A stretch of 64,000 nucleotides of DNA from Poriferisodalis sp965215815 (GTDB lineage Bacteria > Actinomycetota > Acidimicrobiia > Acidimicrobiales > Poriferisodalaceae). Below the pieces are notes generated by a model. The model ran no database searches. It was given only the letters and a program-made list of their open reading frames with translations, and was not told the DNA's origin. Position 1 is the first letter of the stretch. Every line of letters begins with the position of its first letter. This document shows, one piece after another, positions 1 to 8,129 of the stretch. The stretch is from NCBI RefSeq assembly GCF_965215815.1, contig NZ_CBDCEO010000013.1, positions 1,860,001 to 1,924,000 of the forward strand, read 5' to 3'. The translations under genes were made by a program, and so were the position numbers.

Positions 1-969
1 GCTCCAGACGACTGGCTGCTCGTCGAGGTTTAGTGACAGCTGGTGCCAGACCAGCTCCACCGCTGCCGGGCCGGCATCTTCAGCGTCGCCGGTGCCTTCA
101 ACGGCGTTCACCATCAACTCGAACATTCCGCCGTCGGTCTCGTTGATCGGCCGGGCCAGAAGCGCCATGAACGCCTCGGCCATCTCGCACGGTTCCAGCA
201 TCCGGGGCTGCCAGCGCCCATAGACCCGCTCGTTGCCGGCGTAGGAGTTGGTCATTCCGGTGCGCACGAACGGCAGCAGCAGGGTGAAGCAGCTCACCAG
301 GTCGGCGCTGCGTCCCAGATTCACCTTCAGCACTTTCGGCAGCTGCAGCACGGCCCAGTTGCTCAGCGCGTAGCCGGGCACCGCCGGACCCGGGTCGACC
401 GCCTGGCGGGAGGACACGTAGACGATCTGGGCCGGCTCGTCGGCGTACACCGCCTCGCCTGCCCACAAGTGCGTCGAGGCCAGGAATCCGTCGACCTTGG
501 TGTCGAGCACCAGCCGCGATTGCTCAAGGTTGTCAATGAAGTGTTGGCGCACGCGGGCCCGTCGAAGCGACGAGGATTCGCCCTCCACCTGCCGCAGCGT
601 GCGACCCAGGTTGTAGCCCGTCTCGGTGAGGCCCGAATTGCAGATGATCAGATTCGGTGGCAGTCCGCCCATCTGGTCGATGACGTAGCTGCGAATTGCC
701 CACAGGTCGCGCAGGTTCGTAACATCGGCCTGCACGGGAAAGGCGTGGACACCCTCGTCGCTGAGCTGGGCGACGAGGTCGAAGCCGTCTTCGTAGCTGC
801 GATGGAAGTGCACGCCGACCGACTCGGCGCCGTTGAGCCCCGTGCTGAGCGCAAATGCCTGGCCGATGCCGCCGTCCTTGCCGGCTCCGGTGATCAGCAC
901 ACGTTTGCCAGCTACCGCGGCGCGGAACTCATCGAACCGGAATGAATCAGTCGGCGCGGTGTATGCCAT
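1..969 (-). CDS. Short-chain dehydrogenase/reductase (SDR), 3' end outside window
   Basis: An open frame of 323 codons runs off the left edge of the window. The ATG at 969 is followed by a Rossmann fold with glycine motif 'TGAGKDGGIG' at residues 27-36 and the NxxG-like 'ICNSG' near 109-113, as in NAD(P)-dependent SDR oxidoreductases. The catalytic region has Ser186/187 and Tyr200, but the usual YxxxK reads 'YALSN', so Asn204 stands where Lys is expected. It lies 63 bp downstream of the enoyl-CoA hydratase gene and probably belongs to the same transcript. Substrate is unknown. The family call is firm; the missing Lys leaves activity uncertain. Confidence 0.8.
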   Translation of the reverse strand, partial: MAYTAPTDSFRFDEFRAAVAGKRVLITGAGKDGGIGQAFALSTGLNGAESVGVHFHRSYEDGFDLVAQLSDEGVHAFPVQADVTNLRDLWAIRSYVIDQMGGLPPNLIICNSGLTETGYNLGRTLRQVEGESSSLRRARVRQHFIDNLEQSRLVLDTKVDGFLASTHLWAGEAVYADEPAQIVYVSSRQAVDPGPAVPGYALSNWAVLQLPKVLKVNLGRSADLVSCFTLLLPFVRTGMTNSYAGNERVYGRWQPRMLEPCEMAEAFMALLARPINETDGGMFELMVNAVEGTGDAEDAGPAAVELVWHQLSLNLDEQPVVWS

Positions 970-1032
970 GAGAGTGCTCCTGTGAGGCTCCGGGCTGAGG
1001 GCTGATCCGAGCGGATCAGTGGTGAGTCTGCC

Positions 1033-1791
1033 TCAGCGACCGGTCCACACAGGATCGCGCTTCTCAACGAAGGCCTTTGGCCCCTCGAGGAAATCCTCGG
1101 TGCCCAGGATGTTGCGGAAGTGATCCCTGGTGATCTCCCAGCCTTCATCCTCCGAGCGCGCATGGCTCTCGAGCACCACGGCGCGGCTCTCTCGCACCGC
1201 CTTCGGAGCATTTGCGATGATGCGCTCCGCCAATGCGATGGCGGCTGGGACAACCTCACCCTCGTCAGCCATCTCGTTGACGAGCCCGAGCTGAAAGGCC
1301 CGTTCGGACGAGATCGGGTCGCCCGTCATCGCCAGTTCCAGCGTCACATTGCGGCCCACCACCTGTGGCAGCCGGAACAGGCCGCCGGCAGCGGCCACCA
1401 GCGATCGCTTGACCTCGGGAATGCCGAAACGGGCTCGGGGCGACGCGACCACCAAATCGCACGACAGCACGATCTCCAGGCCCCCGGCCAGGGCTGCCCC
1501 GTCCACCGCTGCGATGAGCGGCTTGGTACGGGGATAGCGAGCGAGCCCGGCAAAGCCGCCCTTTTCGGTCTCGATGGGCTTCTTGGCGGCCACCGACTTC
1601 AGGTCGGCGCCGGCGCTGAACACGGTGCCTGTTCCGGCCAGGATCCCAACCCACACGTCGGGGTCGGCCTCGAAGGCGTCGAGATGAGCCTCCATGGCGG
1701 AAGATACCTCGTGGCTGATTGCATTTCGGGCTTCGGGCCGGTTCAGCGTGAAGATCGCAATCCGGCCTTGTGTTTCGTAGTCAACGACCAT
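1033..1791 (-). CDS. Enoyl-CoA hydratase/isomerase family protein (crotonase fold)
   Basis: 252 residues, normal for the family. The first oxyanion-hole strand 'FSAGADLK' (58-65) and the second 'AGGLE' (102-106) bind the CoA thioester. Glu126 in 'GIPEVKRS' sits where the second catalytic glutamate of hydratases lies, while the first is Glu106 of AGGLE. It would act on an acyl-CoA in the cytoplasm, but the chain is not identifiable. It follows the full-length glpD copy by 44 bp and precedes the SDR gene, so one polycistron covering aldolase, GlpD, hydratase and SDR is likely. Family assignment is strong; pathway is open. Confidence 0.85.
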   Translation of the reverse strand: MVVDYETQGRIAIFTLNRPEARNAISHEVSSAMEAHLDAFEADPDVWVGILAGTGTVFSAGADLKSVAAKKPIETEKGGFAGLARYPRTKPLIAAVDGAALAGGLEIVLSCDLVVASPRARFGIPEVKRSLVAAAGGLFRLPQVVGRNVTLELAMTGDPISSERAFQLGLVNEMADEGEVVPAAIALAERIIANAPKAVRESRAVVLESHARSEDEGWEITRDHFRNILGTEDFLEGPKAFVEKRDPVWTGR

Positions 1792-1835
1792 CGCGCCAAT
1801 CTAAGTGGACGAGCGGCTCATTGTCGTACCGGCAC

Positions 1836-3638
1836 TCAACGGCGGATGTCGGGTGCTCCAAGGCGGGCAGCGTCGGCGGTCTGGTCATCGGGCCGGTTCT
1901 GGCTCTCGCGTTCGGCCTCGACCCGCGCCTGGTAGTGCCAGACCTCGCGCTCGATCGCCTCAGGCGACCAGCCGAGTTCGGCGCCCATCAATTCGGCTGT
2001 GTCCTGAGCTACGTCGACACCGCGGTCCCACGACTCAACTGACAGCCGGGTACGCCGGGTCAGCACGTCGTCGAGGTGCAGGGCGCCCTCACTGCGAACG
2101 GCGTGGGTCACTTCGGCACGCAGGTAGAGGTGTCCGGGGGCCAGCGGCTCACCCAGGTCGCCTCGGGTGGCGACCAACTTGAGCACCTCGTCGATCTGGT
2201 CGCCGTGACGGTTCAGCAGGTGAACGAGGGTGGCGCGGCTCAAGCCCGCACGGGCGGCAATCTCGTCGTGGCGCCGACGGCGCTCCTCATAGCCCTTGGC
2301 GCCCACGAGTGGCGTGATCGTTGTCTTGGATCGGTGCGCGGCGGCGTCGCGCCGACGATGGGGGAGCTTTGGCGGCCTTCGGCCATGGGCCGCCTCGACC
2401 TCCGCGAGCGCGAGTTCGACCGTATCCGCCGCCATGACCCGGTACGTCGTGTACTTGCCGCCGGCCACCGAGATCAGTCCCGGTGCGACCCGCGTGACGA
2501 CGTGCTCGCGGCTCAGCTTGGCTGACATCTCGTTTACCGAAGGGCTGTCGCCAGCCACCAGCGGCCGCAGGCCGGCATAGACGCCGCAGATGTCGTCGCG
2601 GGTGAGTGGGTCGGCAAGCACGCTGTTGACACGCTCCAACAGCATCTCGATGTCGGCGCTGCTCGCAGCGGGATGGGCGTTGTCGAGGTCCCAGTCGCTG
2701 TCGGTGGTGCCGATGATCCAGCGGTTGCCCCACGGAACCACGAACAGGACGCTGGGGGGTGTCGGCACGATGAGCCCGCAGTCGAGATCGATCCGTTCTG
2801 CGGGGACCACCAGGTGGATGCCCTTCGATGCCCGGATGCGAGTCCGGGGCGCTGCGGCGTCCGTCGAGTCGCGCTCGGCGAGCTGCTCGATCTGGCTGGT
2901 CCATACGCCGGTGGCGTTGATGACGGCGTCGGCCTCCAGCTTGAACGTGCGCCCGGTCTCGCCGCAGTGTGCAATCACGCCCCGCACTGCTCCGTCGGTG
3001 ACGAGCAGTTCCTGGACGCGGGTCGAGGTGAGGATGCGAGCTCCATGTGCCGCAGCGGTGCGGGCGATCGCAACCACGAGCCGAGCGTCATCGGCCTGAC
3101 CGTCCCAGTAGGTGATCCCCCCGCGCACGACTTCCGGGTCGAGTGCTGGTGCGAGTCGTTGCATGCGGCGGGCGCCGAGGTGTCGGTGGGTTCCGATGCT
3201 GTGTTGCTTATGTCCGGCCATCGCGCTGTAGAGCGCGATACCCGCCCCAGTGCGCAGGCGCTCTCGCCAGCCCCGCCGTATCGGGTACAGGAACTGAACC
3301 GGCCGGACCAAGTGGGGCGCCAGCCTGCCCAGCAGCAGCCGACGCTCAGCCAGCGATTCTTTGACGAGGCCGAATTCGAGTCGTTGCAGGTAACGCAGGC
3401 CCCCGTGGATCAGCTTTGACGAACGGCTCGAAGTGCCAGACGCGAGATCGCGTTGTTCGAGCAGCGCCACGCTGCGGCCACGCAGCGCGAGGTCGAGAGC
3501 GCAGCCGGCGCCGGTGACTCCCCCGCCGATAACGATGACGTCGACGCGGCCACCGCTGAGCTCGTCGAGCCATGCGGCACGCTGGGACGGACCCAGACGG
3601 CTGTCGTGGGCGCCGTCGGACGCGTCAGGTTGGGTCAC
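1836..3638 (-). CDS. glpD: FAD-dependent glycerol-3-phosphate dehydrogenase, full-length copy
   Basis: 600 residues. The N-terminal FAD dinucleotide motif 'VIGGGVTGAG' (36-45) ends its strand at Glu61, and the GlpD signature 'SSKLIHGGLRYL' lies at 73-84. The protein oxidises sn-glycerol 3-phosphate to dihydroxyacetone phosphate at the membrane and passes electrons to quinone. The C-terminal helical domain (about 400-600) is complete and holds 'DDVLTRRTRL', which the second copy lacks. The ATG at 3638 lies 21 bp after the class II aldolase stop. The gene is the downstream member of a tandem duplication, and its copy lies at 4475-6013. Confidence 0.93.
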   Translation of the reverse strand: MTQPDASDGAHDSRLGPSQRAAWLDELSGGRVDVIVIGGGVTGAGCALDLALRGRSVALLEQRDLASGTSSRSSKLIHGGLRYLQRLEFGLVKESLAERRLLLGRLAPHLVRPVQFLYPIRRGWRERLRTGAGIALYSAMAGHKQHSIGTHRHLGARRMQRLAPALDPEVVRGGITYWDGQADDARLVVAIARTAAAHGARILTSTRVQELLVTDGAVRGVIAHCGETGRTFKLEADAVINATGVWTSQIEQLAERDSTDAAAPRTRIRASKGIHLVVPAERIDLDCGLIVPTPPSVLFVVPWGNRWIIGTTDSDWDLDNAHPAASSADIEMLLERVNSVLADPLTRDDICGVYAGLRPLVAGDSPSVNEMSAKLSREHVVTRVAPGLISVAGGKYTTYRVMAADTVELALAEVEAAHGRRPPKLPHRRRDAAAHRSKTTITPLVGAKGYEERRRRHDEIAARAGLSRATLVHLLNRHGDQIDEVLKLVATRGDLGEPLAPGHLYLRAEVTHAVRSEGALHLDDVLTRRTRLSVESWDRGVDVAQDTAELMGAELGWSPEAIEREVWHYQARVEAERESQNRPDDQTADAARLGAPDIRR

Positions 3639-4510
3639 TGCTCGGTCAGCCCGGATCGACTAGGCAAATTCGTGAGCCAGGTGGCGGCGGGTGGCCCAGC
3701 CGAACAGGTTCCAGCCGAAGTCACCTCGCGTCAGATCCTCCTGGGCGATGCGCGCCTCTTCGACTGAGATCGGGATGGCCTCGCGGGCCTTCATCTGCAC
3801 TTCGGCCACCCGTTCGGCCAGCACGAACCAGCCGACGGCGTCAGCCGGGCTCGATCCGACTGTCAGCAGGCCGTGATTGGCCAGGATCGCCGTTCGGCAG
3901 TCGCCAAGGACAGATGCGATGCGCTCGCCGTCAGTCGACAGGATCTGCACCTCTTCGTCGTCGAAGAGCACGTGGTCGTCGACGAAGCAGGTTGCTTCCT
4001 GGTTGATCGGTTCGATCATTCGGCGTTCGGCCGAGAACGGCGTGCCCCACTGGGTATGTGTATGGGCGACGGCGCCGATGTCGGGCCGTGCCTCGTGGAT
4101 GGGGTGGTGGATGTGGTAGGCGCTGTTGTTGATCGGTGCTGTGCGCCCGTGCTGGTCGACGGCGGTGCCATCGGGCCCGACGAGCACCAGATCGTCGACA
4201 GTGGCCCGTTCGAAGGTCACTCCGTAGCGCAGCAGCCACATGTGATCGGCCCGCACCGGGTCACGGCAGGTGATGTGCCCGTCGCCCAGCTCGCCCCAGC
4301 GCAGCACGCCGAAGAGGCGGTAGGCACGGGCCAGATCGGTGAGCAGGCGGGCTCGCTCGGCGAGCGGATCGGCCTCGAAGGGTTCGGTCGCTTCCGCAGC
4401 TTGATCGTGAGCGTTCATGTCGCGAATTCTGCCACGGGCGGCACCGTCACCGTCACCGGTGTCGGCGGTGCGAACTAGCCTCGGCTATTGGCGCGTGTGC
4501 GCATGATCGC
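2136..4510. repeat. Tandem duplication, copy A (glpD 5' portion plus aldolase plus upstream region)
   Basis: This segment is repeated directly at 4511-6899. Units of about 2375 and 2389 bp differ by an 11-bp longer glpD-aldolase spacer and one extra aldolase codon in copy B. The boundaries coincide with runs of G (2136-2140, 4511-4515, 6900-6903), so joining through 4-5 bp microhomology is the simplest origin. Identity is uneven: the aldolase genes are nearly identical, while glpD is a mosaic of identical and diverged blocks. Confidence 0.9.
3660..4418 (-). CDS. Class II aldolase/adducin family protein, copy 1
   Basis: 252 residues, slightly longer than FucA/AraD-type aldolases. The metal site shows as 'AHTHTQWG' (118-125) with a third histidine in 'ANHGLL' (His182). 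'GELGDGHITCRDP' (42-54) matches the phosphate-binding loop region of the family. Such enzymes cleave or epimerise phosphorylated sugars, often to dihydroxyacetone phosphate, which fits a neighbour that also makes that product. The substrate cannot be named. The gene sits 21 bp upstream of full-length glpD. Copy 2 at 6046-6807 is nearly identical, differing mainly around residues 164-171. Confidence 0.85.
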   Translation of the reverse strand: MNAHDQAAEATEPFEADPLAERARLLTDLARAYRLFGVLRWGELGDGHITCRDPVRADHMWLLRYGVTFERATVDDLVLVGPDGTAVDQHGRTAPINNSAYHIHHPIHEARPDIGAVAHTHTQWGTPFSAERRMIEPINQEATCFVDDHVLFDDEEVQILSTDGERIASVLGDCRTAILANHGLLTVGSSPADAVGWFVLAERVAEVQMKAREAIPISVEEARIAQEDLTRGDFGWNLFGWATRRHLAHEFA

Positions 4511-6013
4511 GGGGGCCAACGGCTCACCCAAATCGCCTTGGGTGGCGACCAACTTGAGTACCTCGTCAACCTGGTCGCCGTGGCGGTCCAGCAGGTGAAC
4601 AACGGTGGCGCGGCTCAAGCCCGCACGGGCGGCGATCTCGTCCTGGCGTAGACGGCGCTCTTCATAGCCCTCGGCGCCAACGAGCGGTGTGATCGTCGTC
4701 TTGGATCGGCGCGCGGAAGCGTCGCGCCGACGATGGGGGAGCCTCGGCGGCCTTCGGCCATGGGCCGCCTCGACCTCGGCCAGTGCCAGCTCGACTGTGT
4801 CGGCTGCCATGACCCGGTAGGTCGTGTACTTGCCGCCGGCCACCGAGACCAGCCCCGGAGCAACCCGGGTGATCACGTGCTCGCGGCTCAGCTTGGCTGA
4901 CAGCTCGGTTTCCGAAGGGGTGTTGCCCGCGACCAGTGGTCGCAGGCCGGCATAGACGCCGCAGATGTCGTCGCGGGTGATCGAGTCGGTTAGCACGCTG
5001 TTGACCCGCTCCAACAGCATCTCGATGTCGGCACTGCTCGCTGCGGGGTGTGCGTTGTCGAGATCCCAGTCGGTGTCGGTGGTGCCGATGATCCAGCGGT
5101 TTCCCCACGGAACCACGAACAGGACGCTGGGCGGAGTCGGCACGATGAGCCCACAGTTGAGATCGATTCGTTCTGCGGGGACGAGCAGGTGGATGCCTTT
5201 CGATGCGCGGATGGGAGTCCGGGGTGTTGTCGCCTCGGTCGAGTCGCGCTCGGCGAGCTGCTCGATCTGGCTGGTCCACACACGGGTGGCATTGATGACG
5301 GCGTCAGCCTCGAGCTTGAAGGTGCGGCCGGTCTCGCCGCAGTGTGCGATCACGCCCCGCACTGCGCCGTCGGTGACGAGCAGTTCCTGGACGCGGGTCG
5401 AGGTGAGGATGCGTGCCCCATGTTCTGCAGCGGTGCGAGCGATGGCAACCACGAGCCGAGCGTCATCGGCCTGACCGTCCCAGTAGGTGATCCCCCCGCG
5501 CACGACTTCCGGGTCGAGTGCTGGTGCGAGTCGTTGCATGCGGCGGGCGCCGAGGTGTCGGTGGGTTCCGATGCTGTGTTGCTTATGTCCGGCCATCGCG
5601 CTGTAGAGCGCGATACCCGCCCCAGTGCGCAGGCGCTCTCGCCAGCCCCGCCGTATCGGATAGAGGAACTCCACCGGCCGCACCAAATGGGGCGCAAGCC
5701 TGCCCAGCAGCAGCCGACGCTCGGTCAGCGATTCGAAGACCAGGCCGAATTCGAGGCGCTGCAGGTACCGCAGCCCCCCGTGGATCAGCTTCGACGAACG
5801 GCTCGAGGTGCCCGACGCCAGGTCGCGTTGCTCGAGCAGCGCCACGCTGCGGCCCCGCAGCGCGAGGTCGAGAGCGCAGCCGGCACCGGTGACACCTCCG
5901 CCGATGACGATGACATCGACGCGGCCGCCACCGAGTTCGTCGAGCCAGGCGGCGCGCTGGGACGGGCCCAGGCGACTGTCGCGGGCGCCATCGGACGCGT
6001 CAGGTTGGGTCAT
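4475..6013 (-). CDS. Glycerol-3-phosphate dehydrogenase paralogue, C-terminally truncated by duplication
   Basis: 512 residues, closely matching the 600-residue GlpD over the first ~500 and carrying the same 'VIGGGVTGAG' and 'SSKLIHGGLRYL' motifs. At the duplication junction the reading frame leaves GlpD sequence after 'LGEPLAPA' and ends with about ten residues encoded by the copied aldolase upstream region. The last ~90 residues, including the conserved 'TRRTRL' segment of the C-terminal domain, are gone. The FAD core is intact and there is no internal stop, so a partly active or regulatory product is possible. A decaying copy is at least as likely. It lies 32 bp after aldolase copy 2. Confidence 0.85.
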   Translation of the reverse strand: MTQPDASDGARDSRLGPSQRAAWLDELGGGRVDVIVIGGGVTGAGCALDLALRGRSVALLEQRDLASGTSSRSSKLIHGGLRYLQRLEFGLVFESLTERRLLLGRLAPHLVRPVEFLYPIRRGWRERLRTGAGIALYSAMAGHKQHSIGTHRHLGARRMQRLAPALDPEVVRGGITYWDGQADDARLVVAIARTAAEHGARILTSTRVQELLVTDGAVRGVIAHCGETGRTFKLEADAVINATRVWTSQIEQLAERDSTEATTPRTPIRASKGIHLLVPAERIDLNCGLIVPTPPSVLFVVPWGNRWIIGTTDTDWDLDNAHPAASSADIEMLLERVNSVLTDSITRDDICGVYAGLRPLVAGNTPSETELSAKLSREHVITRVAPGLVSVAGGKYTTYRVMAADTVELALAEVEAAHGRRPPRLPHRRRDASARRSKTTITPLVGAEGYEERRLRQDEIAARAGLSRATVVHLLDRHGDQVDEVLKLVATQGDLGEPLAPAIMRTRANSRG

Positions 6014-6899
6014 TGCTCGGTCGCCGCTCGATCAGCCCGGATGGATTAGGCGAACTCGTGAGCCAGGTGGCGGCGGGTGGCCCAGCCGAACAGGTTCCAG
6101 CCGAAGTCACCTCGCGTCAGATCCTCCTGGGCGATGCGCGCCTCTTCGACTGAGATCGGGATGGCCTCGCGGGCCTTCATCTGCACTTCGGCCACCCGTT
6201 CGGCCAGCACGAACCAGCCGACGGCGTCAGCCGGGCTCGATCCGACTGTCAGCAGGCCGTGATTGGCCAGGATCGCCGTTCGGCAGTCGCCAAGGGCAGC
6301 GGCGATGCGCTTGCCGCCGTCAGTCGACAGGATCTGCACCTCTTCGTCGTCGAAGAGCACGTGGTCGTCGACGAAGCAGGTTGCTTCCTGGTTGATCGGT
6401 TCGATCATTCGGCGTTCGGCCGAGAACGGCGTGCCCCACTGGGTATGTGTATGGGCGACGGCGCCGATGTCGGGCCGTGCCTCGTGGATGGGGTGGTGGA
6501 TGTGGTAGGCGCTGTTGTTGATCGGTGCTGTGCGCCCGTGCTGGTCGACGGCGGTGCCATCGGGCCCGACGAGCACCAGATCGTCGACAGTGGCCCGTTC
6601 GAAGGTCACTCCGTAGCGCAGCAGCCACATGTGATCGGCCCGCACCGGGTCACGGCAGGTGATGTGCCCGTCGCCCAGCTCGCCCCAGCGCAGCACGCCG
6701 AAGAGGCGGTAGGCACGGGCCAGATCGGTGAGCAGGCGGGCTCGCTCGGCGAGCGGATCGGCCTCGAAGGGTTCGGTCGCTTCCGCAGCTTGATCGTGAG
6801 CGTTCATGTCGCGAATTCTGCCACGGGCGGCACCGTCACCGTCACCGGTGTCGGCGGTGCGAACTAGCCTCGGCTATTGGCGCGTGTGCGCATGATCGC
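4511..6899. repeat. Tandem duplication, copy B
   Basis: Second direct copy of the unit at 2136-4510. The junction at 4511-4515 fuses the interior of glpD to the region that precedes the aldolase start. As a result the upstream GlpD copy ends early, and copy A's aldolase has its own copy of the promoter region (4419-4510, matching 6808-6899). Confidence 0.9.
6046..6807 (-). CDS. Class II aldolase/adducin family protein, copy 2
   Basis: 253 residues, almost identical to copy 1 at 3660-4418. A one-codon insertion ('TDGGKRIAA' against 'TDGERIAS') is the main difference. The metal-binding 'HTHTQ' and 'NHGLL' motifs are preserved. It is the first gene of the leftward transcript and is divergent from the ABC ATPase across a 100-bp gap. 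No clear Shine-Dalgarno precedes the ATG. An AT-richer CAGAAT about 11 nt upstream could be a -10 of a leaderless message, which is a weak inference. Confidence 0.85.
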   Translation of the reverse strand: MNAHDQAAEATEPFEADPLAERARLLTDLARAYRLFGVLRWGELGDGHITCRDPVRADHMWLLRYGVTFERATVDDLVLVGPDGTAVDQHGRTAPINNSAYHIHHPIHEARPDIGAVAHTHTQWGTPFSAERRMIEPINQEATCFVDDHVLFDDEEVQILSTDGGKRIAAALGDCRTAILANHGLLTVGSSPADAVGWFVLAERVAEVQMKAREAIPISVEEARIAQEDLTRGDFGWNLFGWATRRHLAHEFA

Positions 6900-6907
6900 G
6901 GGGTCCC
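6808..6907. promoter_or_regulatory. Divergent intergenic region, duplicated at 4419-4510
   Basis: This 100-bp gap separates the aldolase (leftward) from the ABC ATPase (rightward). Its first ~92 bases recur exactly upstream of aldolase copy 1, so each aldolase copy has the same control region. It contains CACCGT tandem repeats running into the palindrome CACCGGTG. No LacI-type TGCAA..TTGCA operator of the kind found at 15.6 kb is present. Confidence 0.45.
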
Positions 6908-8068
6908 ATGGCAACCGTCACGTTGGATCAGCTGACGAAGAAGTACCCCAACGGGTTTGTCGCTGTCAGCGAACTGGACATCGGCATCGCTGACGGCGAG
7001 TTTCTCGTTCTTGTGGGCCCATCGGGCTGCGGCAAGTCGACGGCTTTGCGGATGGTTGCCGGTCTCGAAGAGATCAGCGACGGCGAGCTTCAGATCGACG
7101 GGCAGCGGATGAATGATGTCGAGCCCAAAGACCGCAACATCGCGATGGTCTTCCAGAGCTACGCGCTGTATCCGCACCTGGACGTGGCACGCAATATCGG
7201 CTTTCCGCTGAAGCTGGCCGGTGTACCGAAGCAAGAGGCGGAAGCGAAAGTTCTCGAAGCGGCGCGCCTGCTCGAACTCGAGCCGCTGCTGGCCAGCAAG
7301 CCGGCGCAGCTGTCCGGCGGTCAGCGCCAGCGTGTCGCTATGGGTCGGGCGATCGTGCGCGATCCCGCCGTGTTCCTGATGGACGAGCCGTTGTCGAACC
7401 TCGACGCCAAGCTGCGCGTGCAGATGCGAGCCGAGATCACCGGACTCCAGCATCGGCTCGGTGCCACCACCATCTACGTCACCCACGACCAGGTCGAGGC
7501 GATGACCATGGGGGACCGCGTGGCAGTCCTGCGGGACGGACTGCTCCAGCAGGTCGCGGCTCCGACAGATCTCTACGAGCAACCCGACAACTTGTTCGTT
7601 GCCGGCTTCATCGGCGCGCCGGCTATGAACCTGCGCATGGCGCGCCTGTCGAGCGGAAACGACGGCTGGCAGCTGCAGCTGGGGTCACAGGTGCTGAGCC
7701 TCGCTGAGCCAGTGTTCGACACACACCCCACGCTGCGGGGTTACGACGGCGCAGAGATCGTGGTGGGCATCCGGCCCGAGGCCATCGAAGACGCATCCGT
7801 GGGGGGCGATGACGGACGTTCTCGCCTGAGTGCGGTCGTGTCGCTCACCGAAGCACTCGGTTCGGACTTGCTGCTGCACTTCCCGCTCGATGCGCCTTCG
7901 GTTGAGGCAGGGGATCCAGACACGCTCGAAGGCATCGACGACCGGATGGTGATCGCACGAGTGAGCCCGCGAAGCAGCGCGCGCCCCGGCACCACAGTCG
8001 AGCTCAGCGTCAACACCGAGAACCTGCACTTCTTCGACCCGCAGACCGAGCTGGCCATCCGCGGCTGA
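6908..8068 (+). CDS. Carbohydrate ABC transporter ATP-binding protein (UgpC/MsmK/AglK type)
   Basis: 386 residues. Walker A 'GPSGCGKST' (37-45), Q-loop 'VFQSYALYP' (81-89), signature 'LSGGQ' (135-139), Walker B 'VFLMDEP' (155-161) and H-loop His193 are all intact. A C-terminal TOBE-like regulatory region follows, typical of CUT1 sugar importer ATPases that often serve several transporters. It could energise the permeases at 11.4-14.0 kb, which lack their own ATPase gene, or a glycerol-3-phosphate importer given the adjacent glpD. The ATG lies in the divergent gap. The gene converges on the LLM flavoenzyme at 8130. Confidence 0.92.
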   Translation: MATVTLDQLTKKYPNGFVAVSELDIGIADGEFLVLVGPSGCGKSTALRMVAGLEEISDGELQIDGQRMNDVEPKDRNIAMVFQSYALYPHLDVARNIGFPLKLAGVPKQEAEAKVLEAARLLELEPLLASKPAQLSGGQRQRVAMGRAIVRDPAVFLMDEPLSNLDAKLRVQMRAEITGLQHRLGATTIYVTHDQVEAMTMGDRVAVLRDGLLQQVAAPTDLYEQPDNLFVAGFIGAPAMNLRMARLSSGNDGWQLQLGSQVLSLAEPVFDTHPTLRGYDGAEIVVGIRPEAIEDASVGGDDGRSRLSAVVSLTEALGSDLLLHFPLDAPSVEAGDPDTLEGIDDRMVIARVSPRSSARPGTTVELSVNTENLHFFDPQTELAIRG

Positions 8069-8129
8069 CATTCCCGCCAACCTGTTCGGCTCGGGGCTCT
8101 CGGGGCGCGCAACCGGCCCAAGTACGGAT

